DNA of 64,000 nucleotides from Heterotrichella gracilis (GCA_032358255.1 JAULBX010022187.1:221112-285111); one strand, 5' to 3'; shown: positions 24,401 to 36,494, counted from the stretch's first letter. The notes: generated by a model not told the origin, from the letters alone. Numbers and translations are program-made.

Positions 24401-27400
24401 CATGTCTGCTGTGCACAGCAAGAGGAGGCGGAGGTTCATGCTGGACAACCTGAACGCATGTGGTGAGGAGATTGTACTCTAAACCCTAGAGTGGACCCTA
24501 GCGTGGATCCCACCCAAACCCTAGCCCAAACCCTGGCCGCGGCAGGCACATGCATGAGCCTGGGTGGCATTATGACCCACCGCATTTGTGTGCCAAATGT
24601 GCAGGGTACGAATGCCCCAAGGACTCCCCTACTGCCACCCAGCGCTTTGGATGCTTTGGTCCCTCATCACCAAACCCAGGAATCCGCCCCCCCTCCGGCC
24701 CTCGCCCTCGCCCCCGTCCCCACCCCCGGAACCGTCCCCACGTCCGCCTCTCCACTCACCCATCCCCCGGCGCCCAGCCCCCCCAAAATCTTGACGAATT
24801 GGACCCGAATTCAGTCCCCGCCGAGGAGGCCCACGATGCAATCCAAATTTCGGTGGAATTGGAGGACCACATTTGGCAGCATGGGGATGTGACCCTGGAC
24901 ATCGGCAAGATTCTGCCCCAAGCCGAGGTGTATGCAATGAGGAAGAAAATGGCAGACGCAGCTGCAGCGATTTCCGTGGGCGCGGGGGATCACGTGGGGA
25001 ACTTGCGGGCGCGGCTACGGCTGGCGGCTGCTCGGATAGTGCTGAGGAGTGGGGACCGGGTGCATGGCGGGGAGGGGGAGCGGGGGGAGGGAGGAGAAGG
25101 GGAAGGGGAGGGGGGGATTGCCAAGTGGGGCGGGGAGGTTCTGAAGGAGGGGAGGGAACGGTGGAAAGCCCTGCGCCAGGTGCTGGTGCGGGAGCTTGGG
25201 GGGAGGGGCGGGGAGGGGGAGGAGGAAGCAGATTCGACCCGCAGCGGTGGCGCAGGGGGGGCACCGCCACCTCCTAATGGGGGTGTCACAGGGGAGGAAA
25301 GGGACACACTACCCCCCCTTAGCGCCACCTCATTGGCTGGGGAAGGGGGCACTGGGGAGGTCCCTGATGCAGCCCCCCTGGAGAAGCCGGTTCGCATGTC
25401 CAAGAGGGTCAGCTTTGCTGCAGAACCCCAGACCTCCCGCGATGGCGACGCCAATGCACCCGGGACCTCCTCCAGCGCTCAAGCAGCAGCTACCCAGCAT
25501 GCAGACCCTGGCGCCATTCCGGAGACCCTACCACAAACCCTAGAACGACCTTCCCTGAAGCCCCTGGCGTCTGGCGCTGGTGTGGACACTGCACCTTGCG
25601 AGGTGCTGGAGGTGGAGGAGGTGACCCTACGAGAAACCCTAGAAGAACCCTCCCTGGACCCCCTGGCATCCGGCGCCAGCTTCCACACAGCATACAGTGA
25701 GGGACGGGAGGGGGAGGAAGATGATTCAGCAGGGGAGGAAGGGGAAGGTGCTTCAACAGGGGAGGGAAAGGGAGATGACTCAGCAGGGGAGGAAGGGGAG
25801 GGTACTTCATCAGGGGAGGGAAAGGTTGATGGCATCGTGCCAGGGGAGAGTGGGGAAGGTGCTGTGGCAGGGGAGGCATTAGCCGTCGACCCCAGCGAGG
25901 AGCAGAAGGAGCTTGGGCGTGAGCTTGAGAAGCGCTACAGCTCGCGTGCCCTCCACGTGATCACCCCCTCCTACCGCCTGTGCCAGTCGCTGAGCGATGC
26001 GGTGGGAGTGGACACGGCGGCATCGGACTGCACAGGTACGGGGTGTATTGCTGACCCTAACCTAGGGTTTTGATGGGCTGGGCGCAGGGTTTTTGTAGGT
26101 TTTTGGTGCCCGGGGCCCTGGGCTAGGGTTTGAAGGCTCCTCCATGTGATCTAGCTGTGTCCACCAATCATTACACACGAGGAATTCTGGAACATAATGA
26201 GGAATGGTCCTGGTTCAGTTTATTGTTTGTGATAAATACCCTTAGTAATTTCCCCCTTCCCGTGCAGGTTTCTTTGAGTGCGTCCCCCCTGAGATCATCA
26301 AGGAGACGCACCACTGGCTGAGATACGCGGTGGCAGCATACGGGCTGCAGGACATACTGTGGAACAAATACGAGTAGGGATACCAACCCCCTGTCCCCCA
26401 GGGAAATACCCCTGTCACGAGGGTTTTGCCTGATGTGCATGCTGTTGCCGCATGACGCAAGGGCTGTTGCCACACGATGCAAGGGGCGCCATCTCTCTGT
26501 CATAACTGGTTGTCATAACTGGTCGTACAACATCACCTTTTTCACCCCATTGCTGCACACATCGATGCAAACCCTTCGGTAGGGTTCACTTTCTCTTGCA
26601 CCCTGCTACTCTCCCCTTCCCCCACCTCGTCCCCCCTCCTCCACCCCAACTCCCTGATCCCCTCCTCCCCACCCCCACAGCAACCCCACCTGCAACCAGA
26701 AGACCCAGAACTGCACCTCAGCCAAATGCAACGCACCCACCCCCAACCAGCTGCGCCAGAAGAACCTACAGGGTATTCACCAGCTGCTGGGCACCCCCCC
26801 CTCCGCCCTCATCCACGCCAGCTATGCCAACACCAGCCGGGGTGTGCTGCCCTACATTGTGGTGGTGGATGAGGTGGGGGTTGGGTGGGAAAAGGGGGTT
26901 GTATCAGTTTGATGCTCTCTTTTCTCCTAGAAAATTAGAAATAAATATATGAATTCCATTTTTCGAATTTCAATTCAATTCCTGTAAGACCATGCAGGTG
27001 TGTGTGAGATTTCCATACTATGCCACCCTCGCTCCTCTGCATGCAATTCTCGCGCCTTTTGTTCTCTACCCTGTTAGTATCAACAATTTACCTCCCCTGG
27101 TGCAGCCCCGCCGCAGTGTGGTGGTTGCGCTGCGCGGCACAGTCAGCTTTGATGATGTTGTGACCGACCTACTGGGCACACCTGGCGAGGTGGATGAGTG
27201 GCTGCCGCGAGGGTTTGTGGAGGTGCGTTGTACCCTAAGAATTGCCACAATCACATCTACATGCTGGAGTTGTGCCCTGGCATTGCGCCCTGAGACCACG
27301 TGTGTTTTTATATCTTGTGTAAAATATAATTGACACCAAGGGGTGGTGTGTTACAGCATATGGGGGTGGAGGGTACCCCATGGGCGCACGAGGCGATCGT

Positions 27401-30005
27401 TGACTCCTGCACAGCAGTCATCATGGACCTCTACTCACACGGTATTGTACTCATCTCCCCCTTCTGCTGACATCTTTCACCCTGTGCACTTGCCTCTCAT
27501 AGCGGTCTCTAGTTGCAAACCCTAGATACAAACTCCAAGCCCCAAACCCTAGGTGCAAACCCTAGATACTCCAAACCCTAAGTGCAAACTCTAGATCTAT
27601 CGATACAAACTCTAAACCCTCAAGCTCATTGTGGATTCTCCCTGCTGGCAACTCCTGCAGGCATTATGCCAAATCAGCCCTGCTCAACCCCAATGAAACC
27701 CTACAGCAGGGTTCACGTTGCCCACCCTCAACCCTGCTAAATCTAAACCCTTCTGAAACCCTCCATCACTGTTCAATCCAATCCAATCCAATCCAATTCA
27801 ATCCAATCCAATCCAATCCAATCCAATCCAATCCAGTCCAGTCACCACCCTGCGATCCCCCACTCAGGCTTCATCAGCGAGTCGGTCCTACTCAACTCAC
27901 CCGAGCTGAGCGCCTGCCTGAGTGAGCTGCAAGACGCAAAAGCTGCAGGGGAGGTGGACAGCCGCTGGGACAGGCATGGGGCGCTGGTGCACGCGCCGTC
28001 GCACAACATAGCAGCGCTGGAGGCAAAGGTGGGTGGGTGGGTTGGGGGGTGGGTGGGGTGTATATGCGCTTTTTGCAGAGTGTGGTGGCGCTGGAGGTTC
28101 AGGTGTGTGGGGAAGTGGGGAGGGCGCACGAAATCACAATCCAACATATTCAAAATACTCCCCACAATCAAATCCAGCATCCCCTCCCCACCACGAGTAT
28201 TATCCTCCCCAGCACACCCTTGCTTCCCCTCCCGCTCAAACCGCGGATTCCCCTTCCTGTGCAGGTTGCCAGCGGCGAGTGGCGGCTGGTGATGACTGGG
28301 CACTCCCTGGGGGCAGCGGTGGCAGCGCTGATAGCTGTGCAGATGCGGGGCGTGTACCCAGGTAGGCCTGTTTCTTCCAACAGACTTACACGCATTATTA
28401 AGGTTTATTAATGCTATTTATGTTTGCAAGCATTTTTCGATACATTTGTAATAAAAAAGAACAGCGGTGAGGTTTGCACCCAAAAACCACCCCTCACACT
28501 CCGCCACCCATGCATCCCCGCCTCCTGACCCCCCACCTCACCCCGTAAGAATACATCATTTGTGGCCCAAAGTGAGATTGAAACCCTACCAACCCCCACC
28601 CCCCAGCCACCGCCTGCTGGGCCTTCTGCCCCCCTGGAGGCACTTGCTCCCTCAACCTTTCCCACGCACTGTCCCCATTCGTCACCGCTGTGGCTGTGGG
28701 GAAGGACCTCATCCCCAGGCTGTCGTACCCCAATGTGCAGCGATTCATGGATGAGGCGGTGGTGGCGCTGGCCAGGTGCAGGTAAGGGTTTTGGTAGGGG
28801 TTTAGGGTAGGGTTTTGGATGGGGTTCTATAGGGCTAATGGACAAGGGGGGAGATGGCGTTGGTTGTGGTCAGCCATTAGTGGTGCTGCATGGGTTTGGG
28901 GTGGACATTGGATGGGTTGCTTTCTTTGTTTGTCATTTCTCCCCTCACCACCCAGTCCCCGCAGCGCCATACACCCCATGCCCACTGCCCTACCCCTTGT
29001 CTGCCCCTCACCACCACCACCACCACCACCACCACCACCCAGGTTCAGCAAGCTGCGCACCATCTACGCGCTGCGCCAGATGCGCAAGGGGGGCGGCGCC
29101 GCCTCCCGCCCTGCCCTGCGCAGGGTTTTGTGCGACTATGAAGAGATTCCGGAGGAGGCGGCGGGGGTGCTGCGAATGTGTGTATGCCAGCGGGGATGGG
29201 GGCATGGTACTTCCCTTTTTGCCTCGCATATTGTTTTTGTCACTGCATCAGAACGTGCCGCCTGACGGCTGGGAATGCCTTTTTTTTGTTTGTTTGCATG
29301 TGCCGCCTGTCCTTGCTAAGCAGGTTCTTGGGCCTTCGGCGCAGTCATGAAAAATCACAGGTGTGTATGGTTCCCTGGGTTGTATTACTGCTGCCCCCGC
29401 TTGGAGGCATCCCCTTTTCCCCAGCAATCACACTCCCAATGCTCCCCTGCAATTTATATTGTACCAAATCCCGTCTTTTTCTCCGCAGGCTGCACGACGA
29501 ATCCGCCATCCCCCCGCTGGACGCGCGCATCCCCTTGTACCCCCCCGGGCGCCTCATCTACCTGCGCCGCCTGGCCCCCCTCAACATTAAGACCCATCAA
29601 GACAAATGGGACGCAATCTGGGTGGACCCTGAGGACCTCATCAAGGAGGGCATATTACTTTCGCCCAACATGACGGTGCACCATGGGACCGCGGTGTGCA
29701 GGGATGCGCTGGCGTATGTGATGCTGCAAGGGGGGCTGCAGCCGGACGCGGGGTGCGGTGGGTGCTGGGAGGGGGGGGAGGAGGAGTGGTACAAAGACGG
29801 GGAGGGGAATGGGAAGGTGGCGGGGAGGGAGGGGGGGGAAGTGTTCCAGTATGCCAAGGGGTGGGATGCGGGGGATGAGGAGGAGGGGATGGGGGATGCT
29901 GGCGAGGTGTTTCAATCGGCGGAGGACTGGGATTCGTTCAAGGGGAGGGAGCAGCCTTTCGGAGACCAAGGGGTGGAGCTGCAAGGGGTCGAGGTGGAGA
30001 GTTGA
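21467..30005 (+). CDS. sn-1-specific diacylglycerol lipase-like class 3 lipase
   Basis: Predicted 1254-residue multi-pass lipase resembling animal DAGL and its plant/algal relatives, which cleave diacylglycerol at sn-1. Exons: 21467-21722, 22060-22149, 22690-22804, 23302-23433, 23832-23986, 24605-26035, 26268-26373, 26681-26873, 27106-27222, 27357-27441, 27868-28028, 28265-28361, 28607-28781, 29043-29177, 29489-30005; every junction keeps phase. Residues 1-175 give about four membrane segments. Exon 6 inserts ~470 acidic, Gly/Glu-rich residues before HHWLRYAVAAYGL. The catalytic part shows SVVVALRGT, the nucleophile elbow GHSLG (Ser ~961), GKDLIPRLS (Asp ~1013) and the late His in MTVHHGTAV (~1147); PLYPPGR also matches DAGL. 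Exon 6 starts at the second of two nearby acceptors because only that one keeps the downstream frame. The last ~90 residues are low-complexity acidic. Likely at a membrane; substrate is inferred from the family. Confidence 0.9.
22226..22412 (+). repeat. Two extra copies of an exon 3' edge with donor (lipase)
   Basis: The end of exon 22060-22149 (codons for VGIVALT plus donor GTGCG) recurs at about 22226-22253, nearly exact, and at 22385-22412, more diverged. GGGTTCCATTAGGGTTCCAT-type telomere-like phrases lie between them. Confidence 0.85.
22592..22625 (+). repeat. Copy of an exon 5' edge with acceptor (lipase)
   Basis: 'CCACAGTTGCCATGACTTTG' at about 22594-22613 repeats the acceptor and first codons (IAMTVYQAG) of exon 22690-22804, about 90 bases upstream of it. 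Confidence 0.85.
23025..23300 (+). repeat. Three extra copies of an exon 5' edge with acceptor (lipase)
   Basis: CGCAGCCTGGTCATGTACCT occurs at about 23027, 23108 and 23191 ahead of the true start at 23302, where the acceptor is TGTAG. Each copy covers codons for LVMYLLYS and then dissolves into CCCTAAACCCTAAA-type sequence before the next. All three decoys have the stronger CGCAG acceptor. Confidence 0.93.
24087..24480 (+). repeat. ~188-bp tandem repeat of exon 5 3' half plus donor, interrupted by a gap
   Basis: The 3' half of exon 23832-23986 (codons for SDRLLAMALMSAVHS to NACG and donor GTGAGG) with about 100 bases of intron forms a unit repeated at 24087-24274 and again from 24375. Between them lie 100 N. 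The copies contain a few synonymous or conservative changes, such as RRRF for RRRL. Confidence 0.93.
24275..24374. other. Assembly gap of exactly 100 N
   Basis: The run of N begins right after a repeat unit ends (..GAGTGCT) and stops where the next unit begins (AGTGACCGCC). The round length suggests a placeholder of unknown true size. Confidence 0.98.
27775..27838 (+). repeat. (AATCC)n microsatellite in lipase intron
   Basis: About twelve copies of the pentamer AATCC with a few substitutions, between exons 27357-27441 and 27868-28028. It follows a stretch of CAAACCCTA repeats. Confidence 0.95.
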
Positions 30006-31059
30006 TAAAGAGGGGAGAGGAGGGGGGCTCACCTGACGGCAGAGCAGGGAAATGATAACATTTGGAGTGGGGGGCCGAGGGAGAGCGTTGGTAGGGGGCA
30101 TGTTATTGAACATTCACATCGGCAGGGAGGGGTGCAGTGTAGAATTTGTAGCGTGGTTGCAGTCATGTGAGAAATGAGAAGTTGATATGTTGCCCCATAC
30201 ACGGCGGCACACCGCGAGCCACCAGGGTTGACTTAGTCTAGTTTACTTGAGTCGTAGTTTCAAGCGGCTACCCTAGCCTCAGGACTAGTCAGTGACTACC
30301 ACGCTCTGAGCGGTGACCACCGCTTGTTGACTCCACTAGATACAGTGGTATTTTATAGTTTCTTATCCTTTTCCTATCAGATTTGGTGAACCTGGTAAGT
30401 TAGTAATACATTAATGTTGTGTGCGTATTTAAGTCTCTCTGTTGAATGCTCCTGTCTAGGAATTGTGCCAGAACCTGTCGATCCAGATCTAAATTATGAA
30501 GTTCAGCACGACGGGAAAGCTCGTTGACGTGCCGCACTATTAATAATTGAAATACTAATAGCAACCCTCGCATGGCAAGCAAACTCGCCCATGTCCAGAA
30601 ATCTGAGAGGAGGGAGACACATTCATCCTTTGCACAGTCACTAAAAAATTATCTGAATCTCCAGAATTTCCAGACCAATCCTTTACATCAGAACAACAAA
30701 ATGTCCCCACATACAGGGCCCTGCGGCACAACACATATGCCAGCAATGTTGACCACCAGACACCGCTTTTCCCCTGCGGCGGTGCGGCAGTCAGAGATTG
30801 CTATCGAGTGTCATAATGGACAAAGTCTTTATTGAACACGTGCGTGTAGAGAAGAAACAGCCCTGCATCGTCAATGGGTTTGGAAACACATTGTGAGCAT
30901 CGTCTACCATGGTGTGTTTACAAACCCATTGACAATTTAGGGCTGTTTCTTCACTTGTGCATCAAAAAAAGATAGGTTTGACTGAACTCCAACCCTCTTA
31001 CAGCAGCTGCCAAAGGAACCTGGGTAACGCCACGTCTTGCGGTTATGCAATGCCCCTAC
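30006..31059. other. Intergenic between convergent lipase and F-box genes
   Basis: No gene is supported. It contains a short perfect hairpin AGCGGTG/CACCGCT near 30309-30326 and the long hairpin annotated separately. Open frames here are short and without family marks. Confidence 0.5.
30851..30952. ncRNA. Long foldback hairpin, microRNA-precursor-like or miniature element
   Basis: Arms 30851-30890 and 30913-30952 pair almost completely: GAAGAAACAGCCCT with AGGGCTGTTTCTTC, then TCAATGGGTTTG with CAAACCCATTGA, then AAACACA with TGTGTTT, around a loop of about 22 bases. Between the first two blocks is one small internal loop (GCATCG against CAATTT). The pairing stops sharply at both ends. The size suits an algal pre-miRNA, but a foldback MITE would look the same, and either strand could be transcribed. 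Confidence 0.5.
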
Positions 31060-32161
31060 TCAATGCGCAGGCCTGGGGTACATTGGCACCTGCTGGAGGC
31101 AATGCTCGCCCCGTATCTCCAGCAGAGTGAGGCTGGGCATGAGCGGCAGCACCAGCGGGTCACTAGCTAGCCCTATAGGAGGACACTTGAACACCAAGCG
31201 TCGGAGGTTGGTGAGGGCGGCCAGGGCAGGGGTCAAGCCCCGTATCACATGGCATTGCCCCTCGGTTTGCCACGCCAGGTTGAGCGACGTGAGGTGGACG
31301 AGGTCTGGGAGCAGCGCCATGGCATCCACATCCACCCAGATGTCTTGGATGGACAGGCTCTGTAGGGAGGTGGGGAGGCTGCCTGGCGGGATGACTGTGT
31401 TGCAGCCCTCCACAGTCAAGCTCTTCAGCTGGGTGAGCTGGCGCAGGGAGGTGCTGATTGCGGGAACTGGTGCACCAAAGGGTCCATAGGGTTCTCTCAC
31501 TTCCAGGCTGGTCAGCGCAGGCTGGTGGACCAACATGGGGACACAGTTGCGAGGTGCATGTGCCACCCCGCTCAACCCGACCCGTGCCATGCAAAGTTTG
31601 GGCAGGCATGGGAGCTCCGGCCACCAGGGCTCTGTGCTTTTGACATTAAAGTCGAGCACCTCCAGGTTGATCAGTGCTGACATGGCAGGCATGCTGGCCG
31701 CAACATGCTCTGGGGCGCACTTCAGGCGAAGATCCAAAAAGGTCATCGAGTTGAGGCGGAAGGCGGCATCGAGCATCAGGCCAGCACTGCTCCCCCTGCA
31801 GGCACACCTGTGTGAAGAGGTGTACGACAGGTACACACCCTGGGTTGAGGCTGTTGATCAGGCGCAGCACGTGCTGCGGCTCGGAGTACGGGCAATAGAA
31901 GAACTTGGTGGCCCCCAGCCTGGAGCACAGCCAGTCTACCCCTGGCTTGTTTAGTGACCAAAGTACCCCAATGTCTTCCCATGCCGCACTTGGTCCTGCC
32001 ATCGTCTGGCGCCAGCGCTTGCACACCAGCTGCAGGTCCAGCTTGCCGGTTCTGAAATCGTGTTCTGCTGCACCGATGATCTGCTGCAGGAGGTGGTCTG
32101 GGAGGGAATGTATGGGGCACACATCACTTCCCTGCGCTGGCACCTCTGCCAAAGTGGCCAT
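31060..32161 (-). CDS. F-box / leucine-rich repeat protein
   Basis: Predicted 352-residue F-box protein; such proteins usually recruit substrates to SCF ubiquitin ligases. Exon 1 (31839-32161) starts at ATG 32161 and holds the F-box: HSLPDHLLQQI, then LQLVCKRWRQ, and PSAAWEDI. Exon 2 (31060-31795) has about eight LRR-like strands: NSMTFLDLRL, LINLEVLDF, QPALTSLEV, LTQLKSLTV, TSLQSLSI, HLTSLNLAW, LTNLRRLVF and PSLTLLEIRG. The two lie in different frames. They join correctly if a 43-base GT-AG intron (31796-31838) is removed. The paralogue at 58.3 kb has a similar CAG just before the same GGGGAGCAG, which supports splicing over sequencing error, though the intron is unusually short. An in-frame upstream methionine could add ~24 residues. 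Confidence 0.8.
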
Positions 32162-33770
32162 GGTTGTGCAGGGGAAAAAGTGTAGCCGATGGGTTATACC
32201 TGAAGGGCAGTGGGAAGGTTTCAACCAGCACAACCTTGCACTGTGTGAAGGTGGTAGACTTCTATTGTTTTGGGGCCAGGTTTGCCCATTGCGGTGCTGA
32301 GCACAAGAAAACTAGCTCTGTCTTGTACAGACGGTGCACAGGCTCACCTTGCCCTTACCACAAGTACCAGCCTCGCTATGCTGTTCTTGTCAAGGCGATC
32401 CCTGGCCTAACCTCTTGCCCTTTGCACTCCGAAGCAACGTGTGCACGCAGCTACCTGCATGCAGACCAGGACCTGGTTGCCCCAAAACTGCAATCAGGTG
32501 GAGGAAAAGCAAGGATAAAACAGTGGTGAAAATGTGTCGGGTCACACGGTTTGTGGCGCCTGTCTTCTCACCCTCACAAAGACGGTACAGGGTCAGCAAC
32601 AGGCTCCCTCACAATGCATGCATGCATATGCCCACCTCCCAAGCATATGCCACCCACTCACGAACATAGGCTGTTGCGTTGTACGATGAAACAAGTTGGT
32701 TGAACGGCACCTAAACCACCCTTCTGACCCTTCAAGGCCACCTTGACGTTCAACCTGCTGTTCAGACGCCAGTACCTTGCAGGGTTTGTGTGTAGGGTTC
32801 AGAGTCTGCTTGCCTAGGTGAAGAACTTGTGCAAGCAAATTATGCAGGGCTATGGCGCAGGCGAGGTCCTAGAAAGATAGTAAGCCCTGAGGAACGCGCA
32901 GCAAGGGTTTATGGCACAAGCGCAACAGGGCACCTGGCCAATAACATGGTATAGGCTTGCCAGGTGGAGCACGCCCAGGTGTGCCCTGGCTGACAATGGG
33001 GGCATTTCTGGGGCAATTCCTTCGTACTGTGCAGAGTGTGCTGCTGATTATAACCCCAGATTACCCGTGCCTTTTCCTAAGCCTGAGGACTTACCAGTGG
33101 CAGAGCAGAGCTAGGTCACAGTTTCTCCAAGTCCAAGCCACGGCCAGAGACGCAGGTTTGATAACATCAGTGAATACTCGCCAACACAGCGTTGTGACAA
33201 CAGTGCATACAGGCCGAACATACAAGCCTGACTGTCACACCATGACCACCAGTTGGGGACTGGCTCAACTGCATTGGACTTTCGCTTTGTTACAAGAGGC
33301 CAACATTGGCAATTGTAATACAAGAAGACGCCCAACCAGTCGCATCTTGAATAACTTCCTCTATCAAAATCCTAGGCCTGTGGTAGATGTTTGTTCACAG
33401 CACTCTCACCATAACAGCAATACCACATAAAAAATTGGGAGTCAAAATTGCCTACAAAAAGGCACCACTCACATGCCCAAGGCAACCACCTATCCCGACA
33501 CCCTCTCACAATCAAGCCTGGGCGAAAAATGGATGTCATATACTTTTAAATATACTCAAAAGTAATGAAGCATGGAACTGAAAAAGCAACAACGTCTTGG
33601 CAAAAATGCAACAAAAACTGCGGGTGAAGTTTTGAGGGGTGAAAATAAAACCCTGAACAGGGGTGAAGGAAAACAGACTCTGCTATGTACTGGCGTAGGC
33701 TCTGATACACCTTGGAAAGAGACCCTGGTACTGGCAGCAGCTGGCGTGGATGAGAAGAACGGTTGGGTCT
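32162..33770. other. Intergenic, no gene recognised
   Basis: Open frames are short, overlap on both strands and show no family marks or good splice-joined continuation. There is a GCATGCATGCAT tract near 32616. Confidence 0.5.
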
Positions 33771-34961
33771 TTACACCTTGGACACATGCTCTGCAGCTGG
33801 CTGTGATGGCGCGTCCACCTCCATGAAGGCAGTGAGGAGGATGAGGAGGAAGTTGCTGCAAGGGGCAAGGCAAAATGGGTAAGCGACAGCAGCAGGAATT
33901 TAAGCACGAGGAGACCACCCTGGCACACTGGGGAGGTGCTTCAAGCCACCAGTGGCAATATTGCACTAAACACTTCCGCATGCAATGCATGTACCATACG
34001 CATGTGGTACAGTTGCGCTTCTAACATGCAAGCAGAGCACACGAATATGCTGAAGTAGCAACGCCATGCCTGGTACCAACAGAAATGCACACGTGCAAGC
34101 AGCCACAAGGTGAAAGACTGTCACGAGAAACTGTCACTAGGCCACAAGTGCACCAGCTCAACCCCAAAACCCTACGGGAAACCACACTCACCCGGTGACC
34201 ACGATGATGCAGCCCGCGCAGGCAGCCACGATGTTGCTGTTGTTGGGCAGGTCAAGGGTGGTCTTGATGACTGGCGTCAGCGCGTAGCACACGTAGATGG
34301 CCATGGCAGCGAAGGCGGTCTTGAAGTTGCGGTACTGGTTCATGGCGAAGCCGTAGGCGATGAACAGCAGCGCGAACACCTCCAGGGACCAGTACCACCA
34401 CACGGTGGCGAAGGTCACTGCAAGAAGGGTTGGAGGGTGTTAGTCTAGCGGACATCCGGTACCCAGTTGTGGCAATGTGCACCGCAATCCCCCCCTCGAC
34501 CAGTGCGCATGCGCATGCGCACCACCTTATCCTCAACTTGCAAATCGTGGTTGGAGAGGTTATACATACGCAAGGCAGAGCACAAATGAGGCTCTAACGA
34601 ACAATTTCACCGACAGTTTCAGAGTAAGCACTGAACAGAGTTCGCTCGAACTACACCAGCAACTCATACAACGCCAGTCAATGCACCCTCGCCAGTGCAG
34701 CTGTTGGTGAAGTTGAACTCACCTGGCCCATCAACAGCTATGGCGCTCCCCAGGTCATGGGTCAAGGACCCAAGCCCGCCAGCAACACACAGGCCACCTG
34801 CACAGGGGGAAAAAAGGGGGCACGTTAGCTCTTGAAGCGTAGTTCCGTAGGGTGCAAGGGGCAACCGCAATGCATGCATGCTCCGTGCAAAACTGCAACT
34901 GTGTGCCAAACTTACCGATAAGGGTGATGACCCAGAACACGACGAACGCGGTGCGCAGCAT
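33771..34961 (-). CDS. Small multi-pass membrane protein of unknown function
   Basis: Predicted 143-residue protein in four exons: 34916-34961, 34723-34797, 34192-34417 and 33771-33855. All three introns keep phase and the total divides by three. It begins MLRTAFVVFWVITLIG, a membrane segment directly at the N-terminus, followed by a short Gly-rich loop. Exon 3 has two further membrane segments (about residues 48-65 and 70-90) and a hydrophobic stretch near 100-116 (IVAACAGCIIVVTG), running into NFLLILLTAFMEV in exon 4, so about four passes. The tail is short and polar and ends with TAA. No domain is recognised; it could be a tetra-spanning (MARVEL- or claudin-like) protein by shape only. A TATA-like element lies 117 bases upstream of the ATG. 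Confidence 0.72.
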
Positions 34962-35077
34962 TGTGATAGATTTGGCTGTTCAAGCAAGCAGGTAGTTGGA
35001 AGGACGACTGCGCAGAAGGGGAGTAGAGGCGGTGTGCAGGCAAGAGCAGGTTTGAATGAACTGTGAAGCGTGGGCGA

Positions 35078-35084
35078 TTATATA
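35078..35084 (-). promoter_or_regulatory. TATA-like element of the small membrane protein gene
   Basis: TATATAA reads on the minus strand, 117 bases before the ATG at 34961, in otherwise mixed sequence. Spacing is compatible with a core promoter and a 5' UTR of about 85 bases. No experiment is available. Confidence 0.45.
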
Positions 35085-36470
35085 CTGGTGGTCCACTCCA
35101 GGCTGAACGAAACGAACGTCAAACCCAAACTCACGAACATAGGATGAACCTCAAACATACTATCGGCACAGACCGCAAACGGCGGTGCATATGCATACTA
35201 TACATATACTACGGCCGAACCCACGTGCACATACAACAACGAGAACCACCACCATGAGTCACAGGTGACCTCATACCCCACCATATGACGGCTGCTGTGC
35301 GTCCTGTATGACAAGTGCACCCAATAGGACAGCTACGCACGACGGGTTTCTTGTTATACTACAGCCAACTACCCCTACTCCCGCTAGCTAGGAGGCCAGG
35401 CCAGTCCTGCCAGCTCGCATGCCTCAGGTGAGGTACCAGGCAGCGCCAAGTGGCTGCCAGCTAGACTCCCTCCCCGGGAGGGAGGCAGGGAGTCAGCCCC
35501 ACCCAGATTGTACCAGTAACGGATAGTCCCTTCGCCAACTGAAGCCAGGGCTGGCGTCACCTGTGCACCAGCCCCCGTCTTGGTGAGCTGCACGCAGGGT
35601 GGACAGGGTTGGCTGCTGCAGCAAGGCTCCACCAGTGCACCAGGCTTCTCCTGGTGAGGTGCAGGCAGGGTTGACAAGTTGCCACTGGTCAGCGCAGCAG
35701 AGGCCTAGGCCTAGCTCTGGTCTGTGGGTCGACCTAGACTTGCCTGGCCTACACATGCCACCACACAACGTGGGCGACAGGCGTGCCCAAGAGCCTCGTC
35801 AGGAAGCCCCAGATCTGGCTGTAATGGGTTTGCTGTGTTTCACCCCCCACAGTCCCAGCCTAGGCCCCACTTGAGCCCCCATCCGTGTCTCCACAAGACC
35901 AAGTCATGCACAAGCAGGGGCCAGATCCCACACACCTGGTGTGAAAACGCAACTTGAGGGGCACGTCTGTGCTTGTCAGCTGGGTGGCCTGCATTGCTGC
36001 CCAAACCCCACCCCAAGGGTAGCTCAACCAGGTGTTTACACCTTCCACAACCGTATCCCCGACCCTAGCTTAGAACCCTACTGCAGTAAGGCTGGCGGCT
36101 GTCTACCCTTCAGTGACACAGTCGAATATGGACACCCGCCAGATGGGATGGGGGCGCTGGCAGAACATAATAGTGAGTCGGTTACAATACTGTTCAACAG
36201 TACAACAGTACACAGTCTAGTGCGCAATGTCAAACCTGTCTAGGGCATGGCAACCACTGCTATCGGTAATGAACAATGGGGTTTGTGACAGGGCGAGTCG
36301 CTGCCCAGCTGCAATTCCAGGAGGAGCAAAGTTGCAACCCCGGGACCGCCCCCCCGATCACCTTCCCAGCATTCCCCTTCCACCCCTCATCCCCCTTGCT
36401 AAAAAAAGGGGTTCCGCCTGAAACATTGAGACACACGCCGACACGCGGCTTGCGGGCCCCCCATCCCCCT
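35085..36470. other. Intergenic, no gene recognised
   Basis: The 35390-35760 stretch has repeated phrases around GCTGCAGCAAGG, CACCAGTGCACCAGG and CTCCTGGTGAGGTGCAGGCA, suggesting old tandem duplication, with no frame that joins to anything recognisable. Confidence 0.45.
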
Positions 36471-36494
36471 CCTCTACCGCTCTCCACACAAACT

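Noticed and set aside
24629-25270. Open frames on the minus strand opposite lipase exon 6
   Set aside because: They mirror the Gly/Glu-rich coding strand (Pro/Ser-rich peptides) and have no independent support; exon 6 keeps the lipase frame.
29008-29229. Poly-Trp/His open frames around 29010-29040
   Set aside because: They are produced by a CAC trinucleotide run just before the acceptor of exon 29043-29177.
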